Source of the DNA: Spisula solida
Taxonomy: Eukaryota; Mollusca; Bivalvia; Venerida; Mactridae
Direction: 5' to 3'
DNA length: 64,000 nucleotides
Assembly: GCA_947247005.1 (NCBI GenBank)
Contig: OX365948.1
Span: 310,001-374,000, forward strand
The notes below the pieces were generated by a model. It searched no databases and had not been told where the DNA came from. It saw only the letters and a program-made list of their open reading frames with translations. How positions within the stretch are numbered: position 1 is the first letter of the stretch; the number at the start of each line of letters is the position of its first letter. Positions 27,601 through 42,600 of this stretch are shown one piece after another. The position numbers were made by a program, and so were the translations under genes.

Positions 27601-30600
27601 AGTCAAGCGCTTGATTAATCGTGATAGGAAGAAATCTTTTTAATTTCTAAGGCTGCATATAATGCTTTTGAATATAAGGATAATGACGGGAAAGAGGGTG
27701 ATCTTTCAATCCAACTATCTGTTTATCCTGTAAGGCCGAGAAACAATAATTGTTTGTGTATATTAACATGCTCTAAAAAGCTAAGTAGTTCGGAAAAAAT
27801 CTCTTTTTTATACACACAGAGAAATCTAGAGCAATGGCTCTTTGAAGTTGTATAATGTAAGAAGAAAAGTTACCAATTTTCGAGGGCTGCTTTCAGCAGT
27901 TCAGCCACTCTTTGACACTTTAACTTCCCCTGATCATTGGGCTACCTATGGAAACCTGTGTTTGAGTCCCACTGGAGAGACTATTTCTCTCCTGGTGGAA
28001 GTGCAGCCTACATTTATAAGCCGGTCCCAGGACTAACGAACATGTTCAGACACAGCCTTCAAAGGTACCAATTCACAGCTTGGTTGAGTGGAGCATGTGG
28101 GTTATTCTTGCTCAGAGAAATTAAGCAGTGGTCCAGACGGGGGTTTAACCCGGGACTCTCTCAGTCCCGATGAGCGTACCTTACCTCTAGGCCACCACTC
28201 CCCATGTAAACATAAATCTTCAACAAGTACCATGTTTTTACTAACAGCTTACAGGCGCGTAGCTAGAGGTATTTGAATGTGTACACAAGAAGGCTAGGGG
28301 GTCTGGGGACATGCTCCCCCGGAAACATTTGGTTCGCTAGAACGTCTCTGGTGCTAGAACGTCTCTGGTGCGTTCTGGCGTGTTTTTTGCATCATCTTTA
28401 ACATTATTTTTATTCATAAAAACAGGTTTTTGTGTATAGAGCTTTTTTAAAAGTGTTTCTAAGAAATGGTGAAAATACTAAAGGATTACCCCCTCTGGGA
28501 TATAGGCATCAGTTTTTATTTCATTTTCGATCATTAATTTTTTGCACTTTTTGAGAAGCATGTGTACGCAGCTGCGTATCCTGCGTACAGGTAGCTACGC
28601 GCCTGGCTTACTCTTGTTGAGGCATAAAAAACTATTGTTTTTGTTTCCAGTACAATGTGCCCAAAATATAAGGTAGATAGGTTGGAAAGTTTTTATGTGA
28701 TTTTATTTATGTTGAAGAAAGAGCAATTAATTACCCTTTGAAAAGTTTTTATTATACCAGACTTATTATACCATATTTAATAAAAATAGAAAAAAAATAG
28801 ATTGTTTTAGGGTAGGCTTCGATATCAGAAGCAAACAATTAGTTTTTTCACCTAATAAAACATCTAGATGATCACACTATGAACAATGTCTGACTTGTGT
28901 TTTATAAAACTATATATAAAGGGCACAAGGAGTTAAATATTGAGATTGAAACCATAGTAACATAATACCGTGTATTTATTAATTGAAAAGATGACGTTTC
29001 GGGGGAACCTTGGAATGTCTATACAGTATCCAAGCACTATAAGGATGCTAGGCTAATCATCAGTAAGCACTGTAAGTAACGCTTGTCATCTCTTGTCAAT
29101 GAAGACAAACTAGGCAAGACTAGGAGACAAACTAGGCAAGACTCGGAAACAAACTAGGCAAGACTCGAAGACAAACTAGGCAAGACTCGGAAACAAACTA
29201 GGCAAGACTCGAAGACAAACTAGGCAAGACTCGGAAACAAACTAGGCAAGACTCGGAAACAAACTAGGCAAGACTCGAAGACAAACTAGGCAAGACTCGG
29301 AAACAAACTAGGCAAGACTCGGAAACAAACTAGGCAAGACTCGAAGAAAATAGGCAAGACTCGAAGAAACTAGGCAAGAATCAGACAAACTAGACTAGAC
29401 TCAGAGACAAACAAGACAAGACTCGGAGACAAACTAGGCAAGACTTGGTGACAAACTAGGCAGGACTCGGAGACAAACTAGGCAAGACTCAGAGACAAAC
29501 TAGACAAGACTCAGAGACAAACTAGGCAAGACTAGGAGACAAACTAGGCAAGACTAGGAGACAAACTAGGCAAGACTTGGAGACAAACTAGGCAAGACTT
29601 GGTGACAAACTAGGCAAGACTCAGAGATTTTGGAGCTTATCGCAACATTTACTGTGTGAGTCTAGTAGAAAGAAATCTTTCTTATAACATAAAAACAAAA
29701 ACTTTTTTCTCAATCAAACATCAGGAAGATCTTGAGTTAGCAATTTACAATCATAATGTAAAATATCTTTTTAAATCCATTTTGCAGAAGACATTGTAGA
29801 ACGAGACAAGTACTAGAGTCACTGACTGTGGTTCAAACAGTTTAAGAGCAAATTAAAAACCATCAGTAGTAAACTTTGTACTTCATAATTAAGCAAGTGA
29901 ATATTTGATAAAATGTAAGTTTTTGAACAAGAGGATCATAGATCGTGTGGCGCTCACCTGCTAAACATGACCAAACTTTGAAATACAGTCTTCTTTGTTT
30001 TTATTGCGGAATTGTATTTGATAAACAATTAGTAAGTAAGTAATGCCTTTATTTAATGAGGCTGAAAATTGAAAGTTTTCACATGTATGTAACAGGGTGA
30101 TCACTATAAGAATCAAGGCAAAAATATGGCATCTAGAGTGTTAACAAGGTTTTGCTATCATTTGACCTTTTGACCTAGTTGATGGAGATTAAAGCAAAAA
30201 TATGGCCTCAAGAGTGTTAATAAGGTTTTTCTATTATTTGACCTATTGACCTAGTTTTTGATCCCACATGAACTAACTTCGAACTTGACCTTAGGGTCAA
30301 CAAGATAAACATTTTGACCAAACTTCATGAAGATTGAAGCAAAAATATGGCCTCTAGAGTGTTAACAAGGTTTTGCTATTATTTGACCTTTTGACCTAGT
30401 TTTTGACCTCACATAAACTAACTTTGCACTTGACCTTAAGGTTATCAAGATGAACATTGTGACCAAACTTCATGAAGATTAAAGCAAAAATATGGCCTCT
30501 AAAGTGTTAACAAGGTTTTGCTATCATTTGACCTTTTGACCTAGCTTTTTGACCCCACATGACCCAACTTTGAACTTGACCTTAAGGTCATCAAGATAAA

Positions 30601-33600
30601 CATTTTGACCAAACCTAATGAAGATTGAAGCAAAAATATGGCCTCTAGTCTGTTAACAAGGTTTTGCTATCATTTGACCTTTTGACCTAGTTTTTGACCT
30701 CACATAAACTAACTTTGCACTTGACCTTAAGGTTATCAAGATGAACATTGTGACCAAACTTCATGAAGATTAAAGCAAAAATATGGCCTCTAAAGTGTTA
30801 ACAAGGTTTTGCTATCATTTGACCTTTTGACCTAGCTTTTTGACCCCACATGACCCAACTTTGAACTTGACCTTAAGGTCATCAAGATAAACATTTTGAC
30901 CAAACCTAATGAAGATTGAAGCAAAAATATGGCCTCTAGTCTGTTAACAAGGTTTTGCTATCATTTGACCTTTTGACCTAGTTTTTGACCCCACATGACC
31001 CAACTTCGAACTTGACCTTAAGGTCACCAAGATAAACATTTTGACCAAACGTCATGAAGATTAAAGTAACAATGTGGCCTCCAGAGCGTTAACAATGTTA
31101 TCCTATTATTTGACCTTTTGATCTAGTTTTTGACCCCACATGACCCAACTTCAAACTTGACCTAGATTTCATTGAGATACAACAACTGACCAAGTTTGGT
31201 GAAGAACAAAGCAAAAAAATGTGACCTCCAGAGTGTTAACAAGGTTTTGCTATTATTTGACCTATTGACCTAGTTTTTCACCCTCCATGACCCAACTTCA
31301 AACTTGACCTAGATTTCATTGAGGTACAACTACTGACCAAGATTGATGAAGATCAAAGCAAAATTGAAAGTGCTAGCGTGTTAACGGTCAAAAGTCTAAC
31401 GGACGGACGGACGACGGACAAAAAACAATCACAAAAGCTCACCTTGCCACTTTGTGGCAGGTGAGCTAAAAACAATGACAAAAGCTCACCTTGAGCTAAA
31501 AATGTAAATAAGGGACAATTCTCATAATTCTGTTGTTAATTTTCAAAGAAGAAAACTTGCGTGACTGTAAGAGGAAGCTGGAGCTGTTATATGGTAAGCC
31601 AATGATAAGTGAAGGTAGGTAGGTTCAGTTTTAATACATATAACAATATATAAACACACTGTTCACTGTAAAACACACATGATTCATTAATTACCGTAGT
31701 TACATCATCATTGCAGTACAAACATTATACAGGAAATCATGCAGTTTGTGACAGATTTTATCACTCATCGCTGTTTGAGATGGGATTAACAAAGAAACGT
31801 TTAATATTTTTAAACAAAATCTGGGGACATTTATTGAGTTACAATTAATATATGCGTTATAAGCAGATACTACTTTGAGTTTTATTGTATAAAGCATACA
31901 TATTATGCATATAATAAGTATAAAAGTTTACAGTATCAAGAACAGAACTTTCTAATGTATTTTCATTGTTTGCTGATTGTTAGACCTCAATATTAAGATC
32001 ACCTCAGTTAGAAGGTCTTGTTTCCTGGATTCCAAGGGAGGTGTTATTCATGAGGTTTAACTGTGTGCACATATAACAAGCATACTATAGTGGGCCCATG
32101 ATAATAAGAAAGGTGGGAAAATTTGGTATATTATACAAAGGTAGAAAAATCAGATGTGCACGATTTATCAGTGATGTTTTCAGTACAAAACTGACTATAT
32201 ATGTTTATATAAGTTATTAAATTTTGCAACAGTTGACCTAACTGAATCATGTTTATAAACATCACATTATCGTGGGCGCACTATAGTTTATATTATATAG
32301 AACACTCCTATACTAATATAGAACACTCCTATACTAATATAGAACACTCCTATACTAATATAGAACACTCCTATACTAATATAGAACACTCATTATACTA
32401 TTATATTAACAAACAGTACAAAAATACAATATAAACCAATCTTACTTTGCATGTGAAGTCTCCATTACTTTGGCAAATGTATTAATGGACCTGAAAATAA
32501 TAGTGGAAATATTCGAAGTTGATGCAGGTAATAGTGGAAATATTGGAAGTTAACGCAGGTAATAGTGGAAATATTGGAAGTTAACGCAGGTAATAGTGGA
32601 AATATTCGAAGTTGATGCAGGTAATAGTGGAAATATTGGAAGTTAACGCAGGTAATAGTGGAAATATTGGAAGTTAACGCAGGTAATAGTGGAAATATTG
32701 GAAGTTAACGCAGGTAATAGTGGAAATATTGGAAGTTGATGCAGGTAATAGTGGAAATATTCGAAGTTGACGCAGGTAAAGTGGAAATATTCATGGTTAA
32801 CGCAGGTAATAGTGGAAACATTCTAGGTTAACACAGGTAATAGTGGAAATATTCGAGGCTGTTGCAGGTTATAGTGGAAATATTTGAGGTTAACACAGGT
32901 AATAGTGGAAATATTCTAGGTTAACACAGGTAATAGTGGAAATATTCGAGGTTGTTGCAGGTTATAGTGGAAATATTTGAGGTTAACACAGGTAATAGTG
33001 GAAATATTCGAGGTTAACACAGGTAATAGTAGAAATATTCGAGGTTGATGCAGGTAATAGTGGAAATAATCAAGGTTAATGCAGGTAATATATATTCGAG
33101 GTTGACGCAGGTAATAGTGGAAATATTCGAGGTTGACGCAGGTAATAGTGGAAATATTCGAGGTTGACGCAGGTAATAGTGGAAATATTCGAGGTTGACG
33201 CAGGTAATAGTGGAAATATTCGAGGTTTACACAGGTAATAGTGGAAATATTCAAGGTTAACACAGGTAATTGTGGAAATATTCGAGGTTGATGCAGGTAA
33301 TAGTGGAAATATTCAAGGTTGACGCAGGTAATAGTGGAAATATTCAAGGTTTACACAGGTAATAGTGGAAATATTCAACGTTTACACAGGTAATAGTGGA
33401 AATATTCAAGATTGACACAGGTAGTAGTGGAAATATTCAAGGTTAACACAGGTAATAGTGGAAATATTCAAAGTTAATGCAGGTAAAAGGTGATACATAA
33501 CAAGTATAGACATAGCCTAGAAAAATGAGACATACAAATTTAAGAAGTAAAGACAAAGTCTCTTCTTGGCTGCAACATTTTTATATTAATTTTACATAAT

Positions 33601-36600
33601 AATGCTTATAATAAGATGTTAAATGATGTCATATAGCTTAGACGATCAGATCCATTTATTAGCGTATGTACCTGTTCTAGTTTCAGCATATCAAATGTCA
33701 GCTTAGTACATTGGAGGGATCATTGGCATCCATGGAAAGAACAGAGCAGTTAAGACTAAAACTAATTAAGGTTAAAATATTATTTAAAACAAACCTTATT
33801 TTGCAGCGTAAATCGCCTAACTCTTCCTGAGACACTAGATCTGTTTTGTTGACGATTATAACGTCAGCCAATGCTATTTGTCTGTAAGCATAAAATAACA
33901 ATCATTGCTTGAATATATCTCATGTAGAATTCATATAGTTATCTCACCTAAACCTCACCATACTTTAAGCTCTCATTTAATCATTATTAAACAGTCAATA
34001 TGTCATTAAAGAAATTATGTCTGCAAAGACCTCTCATGAACAAAGACCACTATTACAAATCCTGCCTACAAAGACGTCTCATGAACAAAGACCACTATTA
34101 CAAATCCTGCCTACAAAGACGTCTCATGAACAAAGACCACTATTACAAATCCTGCCTACAAAGACGTCTCATGAACAAAGACCACTATTACAAATTCTGC
34201 CTACAAAGCCCTCTCATGAATAAAGACCACTATTACAAATCCTGCCTACAAAGACGTCTCATGAACAAAGACCACTATTACAAATTCTGCCTACAAAGCC
34301 CTCTCATGAATAAAGACCACTATTACAAATCCTGCCTACAAAGACGTCTCATGAACAAAGACCACTATTACAAATCCTGCCTACAAAGACGTCTCATGAA
34401 CAAAGACCACTATTACAAATCCTGCATACAAAGCCCTCTCATGAACAAAGACCACTATTACAAATCCTGTCTTCTAATACCTCTCCTGAACAAAGACCAC
34501 TATTACAAATCCTGTCTGCAAAGACATCTCTTGGACAAAGACCACTATTACAAATCGTACAAAAAATATTTGCTATAATCACGTCATTACCTGGTGCATT
34601 CGTTGACTGAACCGTCTGGTTTCTGCTCGGATAAATACTGAAATAAAATAAGATTTAAGAAATAATAAATAAGTACAAGACTTAGTGTTTAATTGTAGAA
34701 TAAAGCATGGTCACGAGTTCTGATGTGTAATAATTGAATCATGAGTGCGTAGCATCTGAACAAGCGACCATATCTTATTATAGATAAAACACAGGTAAAT
34801 ATTCATTATTTTGATTCTAGCATAGCTAATATTCTGCACTTGACAACACATAAATACAAAATAACCCCTGCACTATTACCTTCCTCGAAAGGCTATAATG
34901 TTTTTTGCTCCAACTGTGTTTTAATGGTAATTCATGCACATCTCAGTTTCCTCTTTGTTTATATAAGTGAAACTGCAGGTTGTGTTAGTATACTTTGTTA
35001 AAGTCAACACCTGGAACAAATCATATGTATAACTATTCATTGTTTATTTAACAACACAAAGTCCAGTCTCACAATCAATACTGGTTATCTACTGGTCATG
35101 CTCACCATGCATATCAAATATGAGGACTATATGCTGATCTGTTCATTAGTTGATATTTTGAAACCATTTGTCTAATGACTGACTGATGAACCGACTAACA
35201 TATGAAAAGACAAATAGTTTATTGTGTAATCTACACCAGTCTAATGTGTTTACAATAATAAAGGAGTATAGTGGAACACAATACAAGAAAACGGGTAGTT
35301 TTTTCCATTTGTTTTATCCAACTAGTTTCAACTAAAGACATAGTCTTTATCAGGAACCTAATGTATTTGATTGATGCAGGGATGGTAGATAAAACTCAAT
35401 CAAACTTAACTAACGTGTATGACGTAGAAAGTACATAAAGCAAGTTACCTTAGAACAATATTTGGCATCAATCATAGTAACTATGCCTGAAATAAAATAT
35501 ACCAGTAAACATCATCATAAATATATGTCACTTATCGTTTATGCTTATAAGGGTTTAACACTGTCTTTCAATAGTTTTCTGTTATTTACGTTGGCCGATT
35601 CTCTGTACCAATTTTCCTGGACTGTATCCTAACCAGTCCTAACTTACCCTTCCCCAAAGAACCAGCAGCTTATCCACATGTTGAGGAAAATCAATATTGT
35701 TACTGTATCAAATTTCATAGGAGGGTACAACCAGTCGGAAAGGTCAGACAAGTACACATCATCATAAGTATATTGCTCTCAATAATTATCACAGAAATCA
35801 TTACAATCCAACTTACTTATTATCTAAAATCTACCTGGTTCTAAACAGGGAAAACTGAGCTTGTCCAACTGATGCATCTTTAAATAAAGTCATTATTTAA
35901 TTTAGCATATTCTGCTGGTATAAGGTATTAGCGCGGTAAACTGAAATTAATAGGCCCTAACTGATATAGCAAGGTATTTGTCTGTGCTTGAGGTGCAGGG
36001 GCCTGCCTGGAACTATGTTGTTGTATGGACATAACCCTTACCAGTTTCGTAGCTGGTATATAACTGATATAGTGTTTAACCTATCATATTTTATGTAACT
36101 GGACATGATCATCAACCATCTTTATGGTGAAGCCAGGTTCTGAGTGTCTGATAAAAATAAGGCCATCAAAAATTTTAAATTTTAATACAGGGATTTGCCT
36201 TATAATAGGTTAAATACTTAATAAAAAGACAAGTTAAAATCATTAGTTAGTCAGCTAAGGATAGTTTGGAACATGCAATATAAGGAAGTAAATATTGAGC
36301 AAATGGTATAAACAATTTGTCGCCTCAATTCCAGAATGTTCTAACTCATTTTTGGTATCGTAGGATATCGCTTTTCAAGATCTATATATTGAAAAGACTT
36401 AGAACATTGTAACATTGTCACATTAAAGATAAACAATAAATTTACTGTGCAATTTTGTTCTTTCTCCAGTTACTGACATAGAGAGGTCTAAATCTTTAAA
36501 GTCGATTGTCTCAAAATGAACTTTTGTAGACTTAGAACATTGTGGAATTGAGGTGAGAAGTTGTAAGAAATTACCATCCAAGAAGATATCACTACATAGT

Positions 36601-39600
36601 TCATCATCAATCCAGAATATAGATGCTATAGGACCTGGAAATATACATGACAATCAATACAAACCATAATTCATTTAACAATATTTCCTCATATAGAATA
36701 TAACCTACATTATGAGGCATGAAAACGCCAAATTTTGGCGGTTAAATGAAAATGTAATTATCAAAATTTTGCTTTTAACAGATGTGATGTCATGTGTTGG
36801 CGCTGATTTCTATCGGCCAATCGCAATGCAGGATGTAATATTCTAAGCCAGTTAATGAATAAGAAAATTTTAATGACTAAAAAGGACTCGCTTCGACCAT
36901 TTTAGTCATTAAATATTTAGTTAATGTGTTCAAACTATACATAGAAAAACATTGGAAGCATTTTATAAAACAGTTAGTTTTCATTTATGGCTTAATTTTT
37001 ATTTCATCCAAGTTATTTTTTTGCTTTTCGACTAAGACAGTTGTAGTGCATGGTCATTGGGTTTTATTCCTGTCTAATTGGCTAATGACTTCTGGCTTGA
37101 GGGAAGAGACAGAAAGTTTGTGTGATACAAGGAATACATGTGCTCTGCTCAAGCTCTGTCTGAATAGACTCCTTGGTTCTTCAATAAGCCCAGTGTATAG
37201 CATCGATATATCTGCAAAACTAAGTCTGAGTTCAAACCAGTTCACTTCTAGTAAGGTGGGAAACACTGAAAAGTGTTTCTGAAATTTTCATTTCCCCGAC
37301 AGAAATCCAAACCCGGGACTTCCAGATTAGTAGTCCATAGTGCCAACCACTCGATCAACAATGTAATATTATACAAATAACAAATGGCTGCGAGGGTGAC
37401 AGTAAATAATACCAACCCCAGAATCGTTGTATCACCCGAGGTTAAGCCAATGTGATATGACTGTCAGAGCTTGACACTAACACTGGTCTGCTGGTCCGAG
37501 ACCAGTGAAAATCCAGAAGGACCAGTGAAAATTCTGGAGGACCAGTAACTGTCCTATGTACAAATTTGGCGCTTTTGCCCTGTCGGACCAGCGGCCAAAA
37601 TAGTTAGCGTCTAGGCCTGACTGTTCCAGGGTTGGTATTATTTATTATTATACCTCACGTGACCTCTCAGTGTATTTTCCCCATAGACCTTCCGTGTGAT
37701 ATTTTGTTCGATCACTATGTGATATTTTGTTCAATCACTACTAGTAAAAACGAGGCTGGGCTATTTATAGAAATTTGTACTATTTCAGTCCGGAAAACAC
37801 CCTGCTAGAGAGTATCTATATGCTATTTTTGGGTTTGTGTATATTTCACCCGTTATTTTTAGTAAATCTTGTCGATTTCAACCGTTGAAACTGACAAGAT
37901 TTACTAAAAATAGCACCAAATCAGTAGAAACTGATACGGACTGACATTGTACATGTAAAATTATCATAACGGCAATCTAAGTTTTGCTTACATTTGTTGA
38001 TATTTTATTTTGCAAAATGGTTGTAATTTTGTTCGGTATAATAAAATAAATAACACATGGCTGCTCGGGTGACAGTAAATAATACCAACTCTTGAATAGT
38101 CATATCACCCTCGGCTTTGCCTCGGGTGATATAACTATTCTCGGGTTGGTATTATTTACCATCACCCTCGCAGCCATGTGTTATTTATATACTGTCACCC
38201 GAGCAGCCATGTGTTATTTATTTTATTATCCCAAACAAAATAACAAGCATTTACAAAATAAACTATCAACAAAGGTAAGCAGCACTTAGATGCTTAGATT
38301 GCCGGTATGATCATTTAACATGTTCAATCTCAGTCTGTAAATGCTTCTAATGATTTGATTGTTGAAATTAACAAGAATTACTAAAAATAGAAAATACTGT
38401 TAAAAATTTAGTATCACCCTGTGACAGTAAAAAAATGTTCAGTCACATGGTACCATGGACGTCACAGTAAAAATGTTCCCTGTTTGCCTATGTTATAGTT
38501 AGAACATATTAAGTAAATTTTAATGATTAAAAAGGGCGGAGCGAGCGAAGCGAAGCGAGGCCTTTTTAGTCATTAAAATTTACTTAATATGTTCTAACTA
38601 ACTTAGAATATAACATTCTGCATTCTGATTGGCCGATAGAAATTAGCGCCAACGCAAGATGTCAAGTCTGTTAAGAGAAAATTTTAATGATTAAATTTTC
38701 ATTTAACCGCGAATATGCGGCGTTTTCATTGGCTCATAATGTAGGTTATATTCTAAGGGTAAATAACATTACGAAAAAAGTGAGTGGTAATAATAGTTAT
38801 TGTGATAGAAGACTACATAGCAGAATCAGTAATTGAAAATACATTTTATCATTCTGTTATAAAATTACAGGTACATGAACAAAGAAATAAATTCACAGTC
38901 ATAAGCTTTCAATCTTAATGATAAACAATTATAAATCAATCAGAATGGAGCAGTACGACAGTTAGCGTTATATTATATAAGTTACATTTACCTGGATCAG
39001 CCAGTCCTGTTGTTTCCAGTAAGATATAGTCAAACCTTCCCTTCTTTGTCATCAAGTTTTCAATAGCCTTGACTCCATTATCCCTAAATATCAAAATTAT
39101 ACATAAATAAATACACTACTCAACACTTATAATCGGTCAGTTTTTAAAGTGTTATGGAGGCTGGTGGGGATTTTTATTTATATCTGATTTGTTAAACCAT
39201 TAATAAGATGCAATTAAACTTTTACCGTCTAGTTGTTAAGATATGTGAAATAAAATTATTCAGTGATTTATTATCGTACTTATAGTTCTATTTGCATACA
39301 CTGCTTGAAATGTTAAGGTGACCGATTATAAGTGTTGAGTAGTGTAGACATATAAAATGTTCATATAATTATATAATACAACAAGACAACTAAACAATTA
39401 CCGATGTTAGTCAGATTGCATTGACATATTCATCACACTAAATGAACAATGGTCAGTGTTTTCTTATGGAAGTCACGTAATGCAACTTCATCTTCAAAAA
39501 GACTGTGTCCAGTAAACGCTTATGCACCGATGGAAGCTTTGTCCATAATAACTAGCAAAATAACTAAAACAATCAGGGGCCATAATTCTGTAGAAATGTT

Positions 39601-42600
39601 TGATGTTGTTACTTGGTGTTGACAATGTAAGGTATGTATGATGGTAAACAAAAATTCCAAGTTTGAAAGCAATGCCTTGATGGACTTTGAAAATATTTGA
39701 AATTTGAAAGTTTAGATTAACATGTTTAATGAAAGTAAGGAAACAAATGAACAAAGGGACGGACAGGACATTAACTATATACCTTCCGCATCAGTAGATG
39801 CAAGGGCTAAAAATAATGGAATTTATCAGAATGACTTTTTTATATATATAATAGTTATAAATTTGCCACATAAACCATCTTTTGCCAGGTAATACAATTT
39901 CTGACATTTTTCTTTGCAAGCAAATATTTTTTTCATCTGACTATTGTCCCTACATTCTATAGAGTAAGGGAGGTAAATATGTTTAGTATTACTATCCAGT
40001 ATTGCTGGAGTTACTTCCCATTGTTCACATTCACCAAATCAACATTATAGGATAAAACACGCTTTCTTGAATTATGGAATTAATAGTGCGACATTGTATG
40101 AGGTGTTTGGATAGACCAGAAATTAATCTAAGGGGGAGGGGGGAGGGGTTGGGCATATAAGGCATAGAAAAATCAAATGAGAGGAAATAACACATTGAAA
40201 TAATGGGATGGTTTTATACATTGAAACAATGGGATGGTTTTATACATTGAAGCAATGAGACGATTTTATACATTGAAACAATGGGATTGTTTTCTACATT
40301 GAAAAAATGGGATAGTTTTATACATTGAATCAATGGAATGGTTTTATACATTGAAACAATGGGATGGTTTTATACATTGAAACAATGGGACGGTTTTATA
40401 CATTGAATCAATGGAATGGTTTTAACAATGGGATTGTTTTATACATGAAAACAATGGGACGGTTTTATATGTTGAAACAATGGGACGGTTTTATACATGA
40501 AAACAATGGGATGGTTTTATACATTGAAACAATGGGAACGGTTTTATACATTGAATCAATGGAATGGTTTTAACAATGGGATTGTTTTATACATGAAAAC
40601 AATGGGATGGTTTCTACATTGAAACAATGGGATTGTTTTATACATGAAAACAATGGGATGGTTTCTACATTGAAACAATGGGACGGTTTTATACATTGAA
40701 ACAAAAGGAAGGTATGGTTTTATACATTGAGACAATGGGACGGTTTTATACATTGAAACAATGGGATGGTTTTATACATTGAATCAATGTAATGGTTTTA
40801 TACATTAAAGCAATGGGACAGTTTTATACATTGAAGCAATGGGACGGTTTTATACATTGAAACAATGAAATGGTTTTGTACATTGATCAGATTCAGAATC
40901 ATTAGACCTGCACCAGGATGCATTCATTTCTGCTAGTCTGATGTGTTGCCTGCATGACAATGTGCCCATGTTTCACATCTACTATTGGCTATTGGGTAAT
41001 GCATCTGACTCACAAAGTTCTCTTGTCATTCAAAAAAAAAGTGACAAAGTTATGTGATGGACAAGAAAATTAATGCTCTAATAAAATCAATCAAAGGGAA
41101 ATAATTCATAAATGGTGCATGTTAAACGTATGGTTCTTGTGCACTGCAGATGACTTATTGCAATAAACATAGATACCAAGTTTTTTGTCATTCAATCTCA
41201 TGGTGACAAAGTTATGCTCCAGACAAGCAAAATGGGGCACCACCGCCGACACAAGCAAAACCTATAAGTCGCCTAGTCAGGCGACACAACAAGAGGGCAC
41301 ACAGGGCCCTAGGTCGCTCACCTGTAATAGAAGTTCATGCAAGCCGCTATGGTGACCTAAGTAATCATTTATATTTTATGAATGATATTCAGATTTGACC
41401 TAAGTGACATAGTTTTTATCCTAGATGACCCAGTTTCAAACTTGACCTAGATTTTATAGAGACAAACATTCTGACCAAGTTTCGAGAACATTGGGCCATA
41501 ACTTCGTCCTCTATGTGTTAACAAGCTTTTTCTAAGATTTGACCAAGTGGCCTAGTTTTTGACCCCACATGACCTAGTTTCAAACTTGACCTAGATTTTG
41601 TAGAGACAAACATTCTGACCAAGTTTCATTAAGATTGGGCCATAAGATTGGCCTCTAATGTGCTCATAAGAAATTGTGGATGGACGATGCATGGACGATG
41701 TATGGACGAGGAGTGATCACAAAAGCAGACTAAAAACTTACTTGACAGAACAACATAGACATCCATTCCTGAGTTCTAACCATTCCTCATATTGTTCTCC
41801 ACCACTACCAACAGACATTGACTTCTCTATAGAGTCACCTGTAAATCAAATACTGTACTGACAATAGTTTATAAATGGATCCCAATATCTCAAGATTTCA
41901 CAGCTCAAACACAAATAACATTTTACATCATAGATAAGTCAAGTAAAGCAAGTAAAATTGGTTTTGCGCAAGTGATTTTTCCAGTTAACTTGTTCTAATC
42001 AGCAAGTGGTTTAAAAACAAGAGGGCCCAAAGGGCCATAGGTCGCTCACCTGTCCTAGTAGTTCATGCAGACCCCCAAATGGTAGCCTCTATTGCATGTA
42101 CAAGGTTTTCATATTGTCTTATAAATGGACCTTGTAATTTACATCATATAGACATATTGAAGTTTAAGCCAAGTTTTGTCTATGATTTGACCTAATGACC
42201 TAGTTTTTTACCCTAGATGACCCAATATCTAAATTCACCTAGATTATGTTACGATGATCATTGTGACCAAGTTTCATAAAGATTAAGTCAAAATTGTGAC
42301 CTCTACAGACTACACAAGGTTTTTCTATGATTTGATATTGTGACCTAGTTTTTAATCCCAGATGACCCAATATCAAACTTAACCTAGATTTTGTTGAGAT
42401 AATAAGTGTGACCTAGTTTCATAAAGATTAAGTCAAAATTGTGACCTCTACAGACTACGCAAGGTTTTTCTATGATTTGACCTTGTGACCTAGTTTTTGA
42501 CCCCGCATGACCCAATATCGAACTTTACCTAGATTTTGTTGAGATGATCATTGTGACCAAGTTTCATAAAGATTTAGGTAAAATTGTGACCTCTACAGAC

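Noticed and set aside
31996..32056. Minus-strand exon-like segment containing [12 protein letters not shown]
   Set aside because: Faint similarity to the missing ZNG1 linker, but the frame hits a stop before the donor and the phase is wrong.
33698..33755. Extra ZNG1 exon after exon 8 ([18 protein letters not shown])
   Set aside because: It would need a 39-nt intron and ends in a stop right after 'SNVLS'; the 12553-12609 exon is a much better match for this part of the protein.
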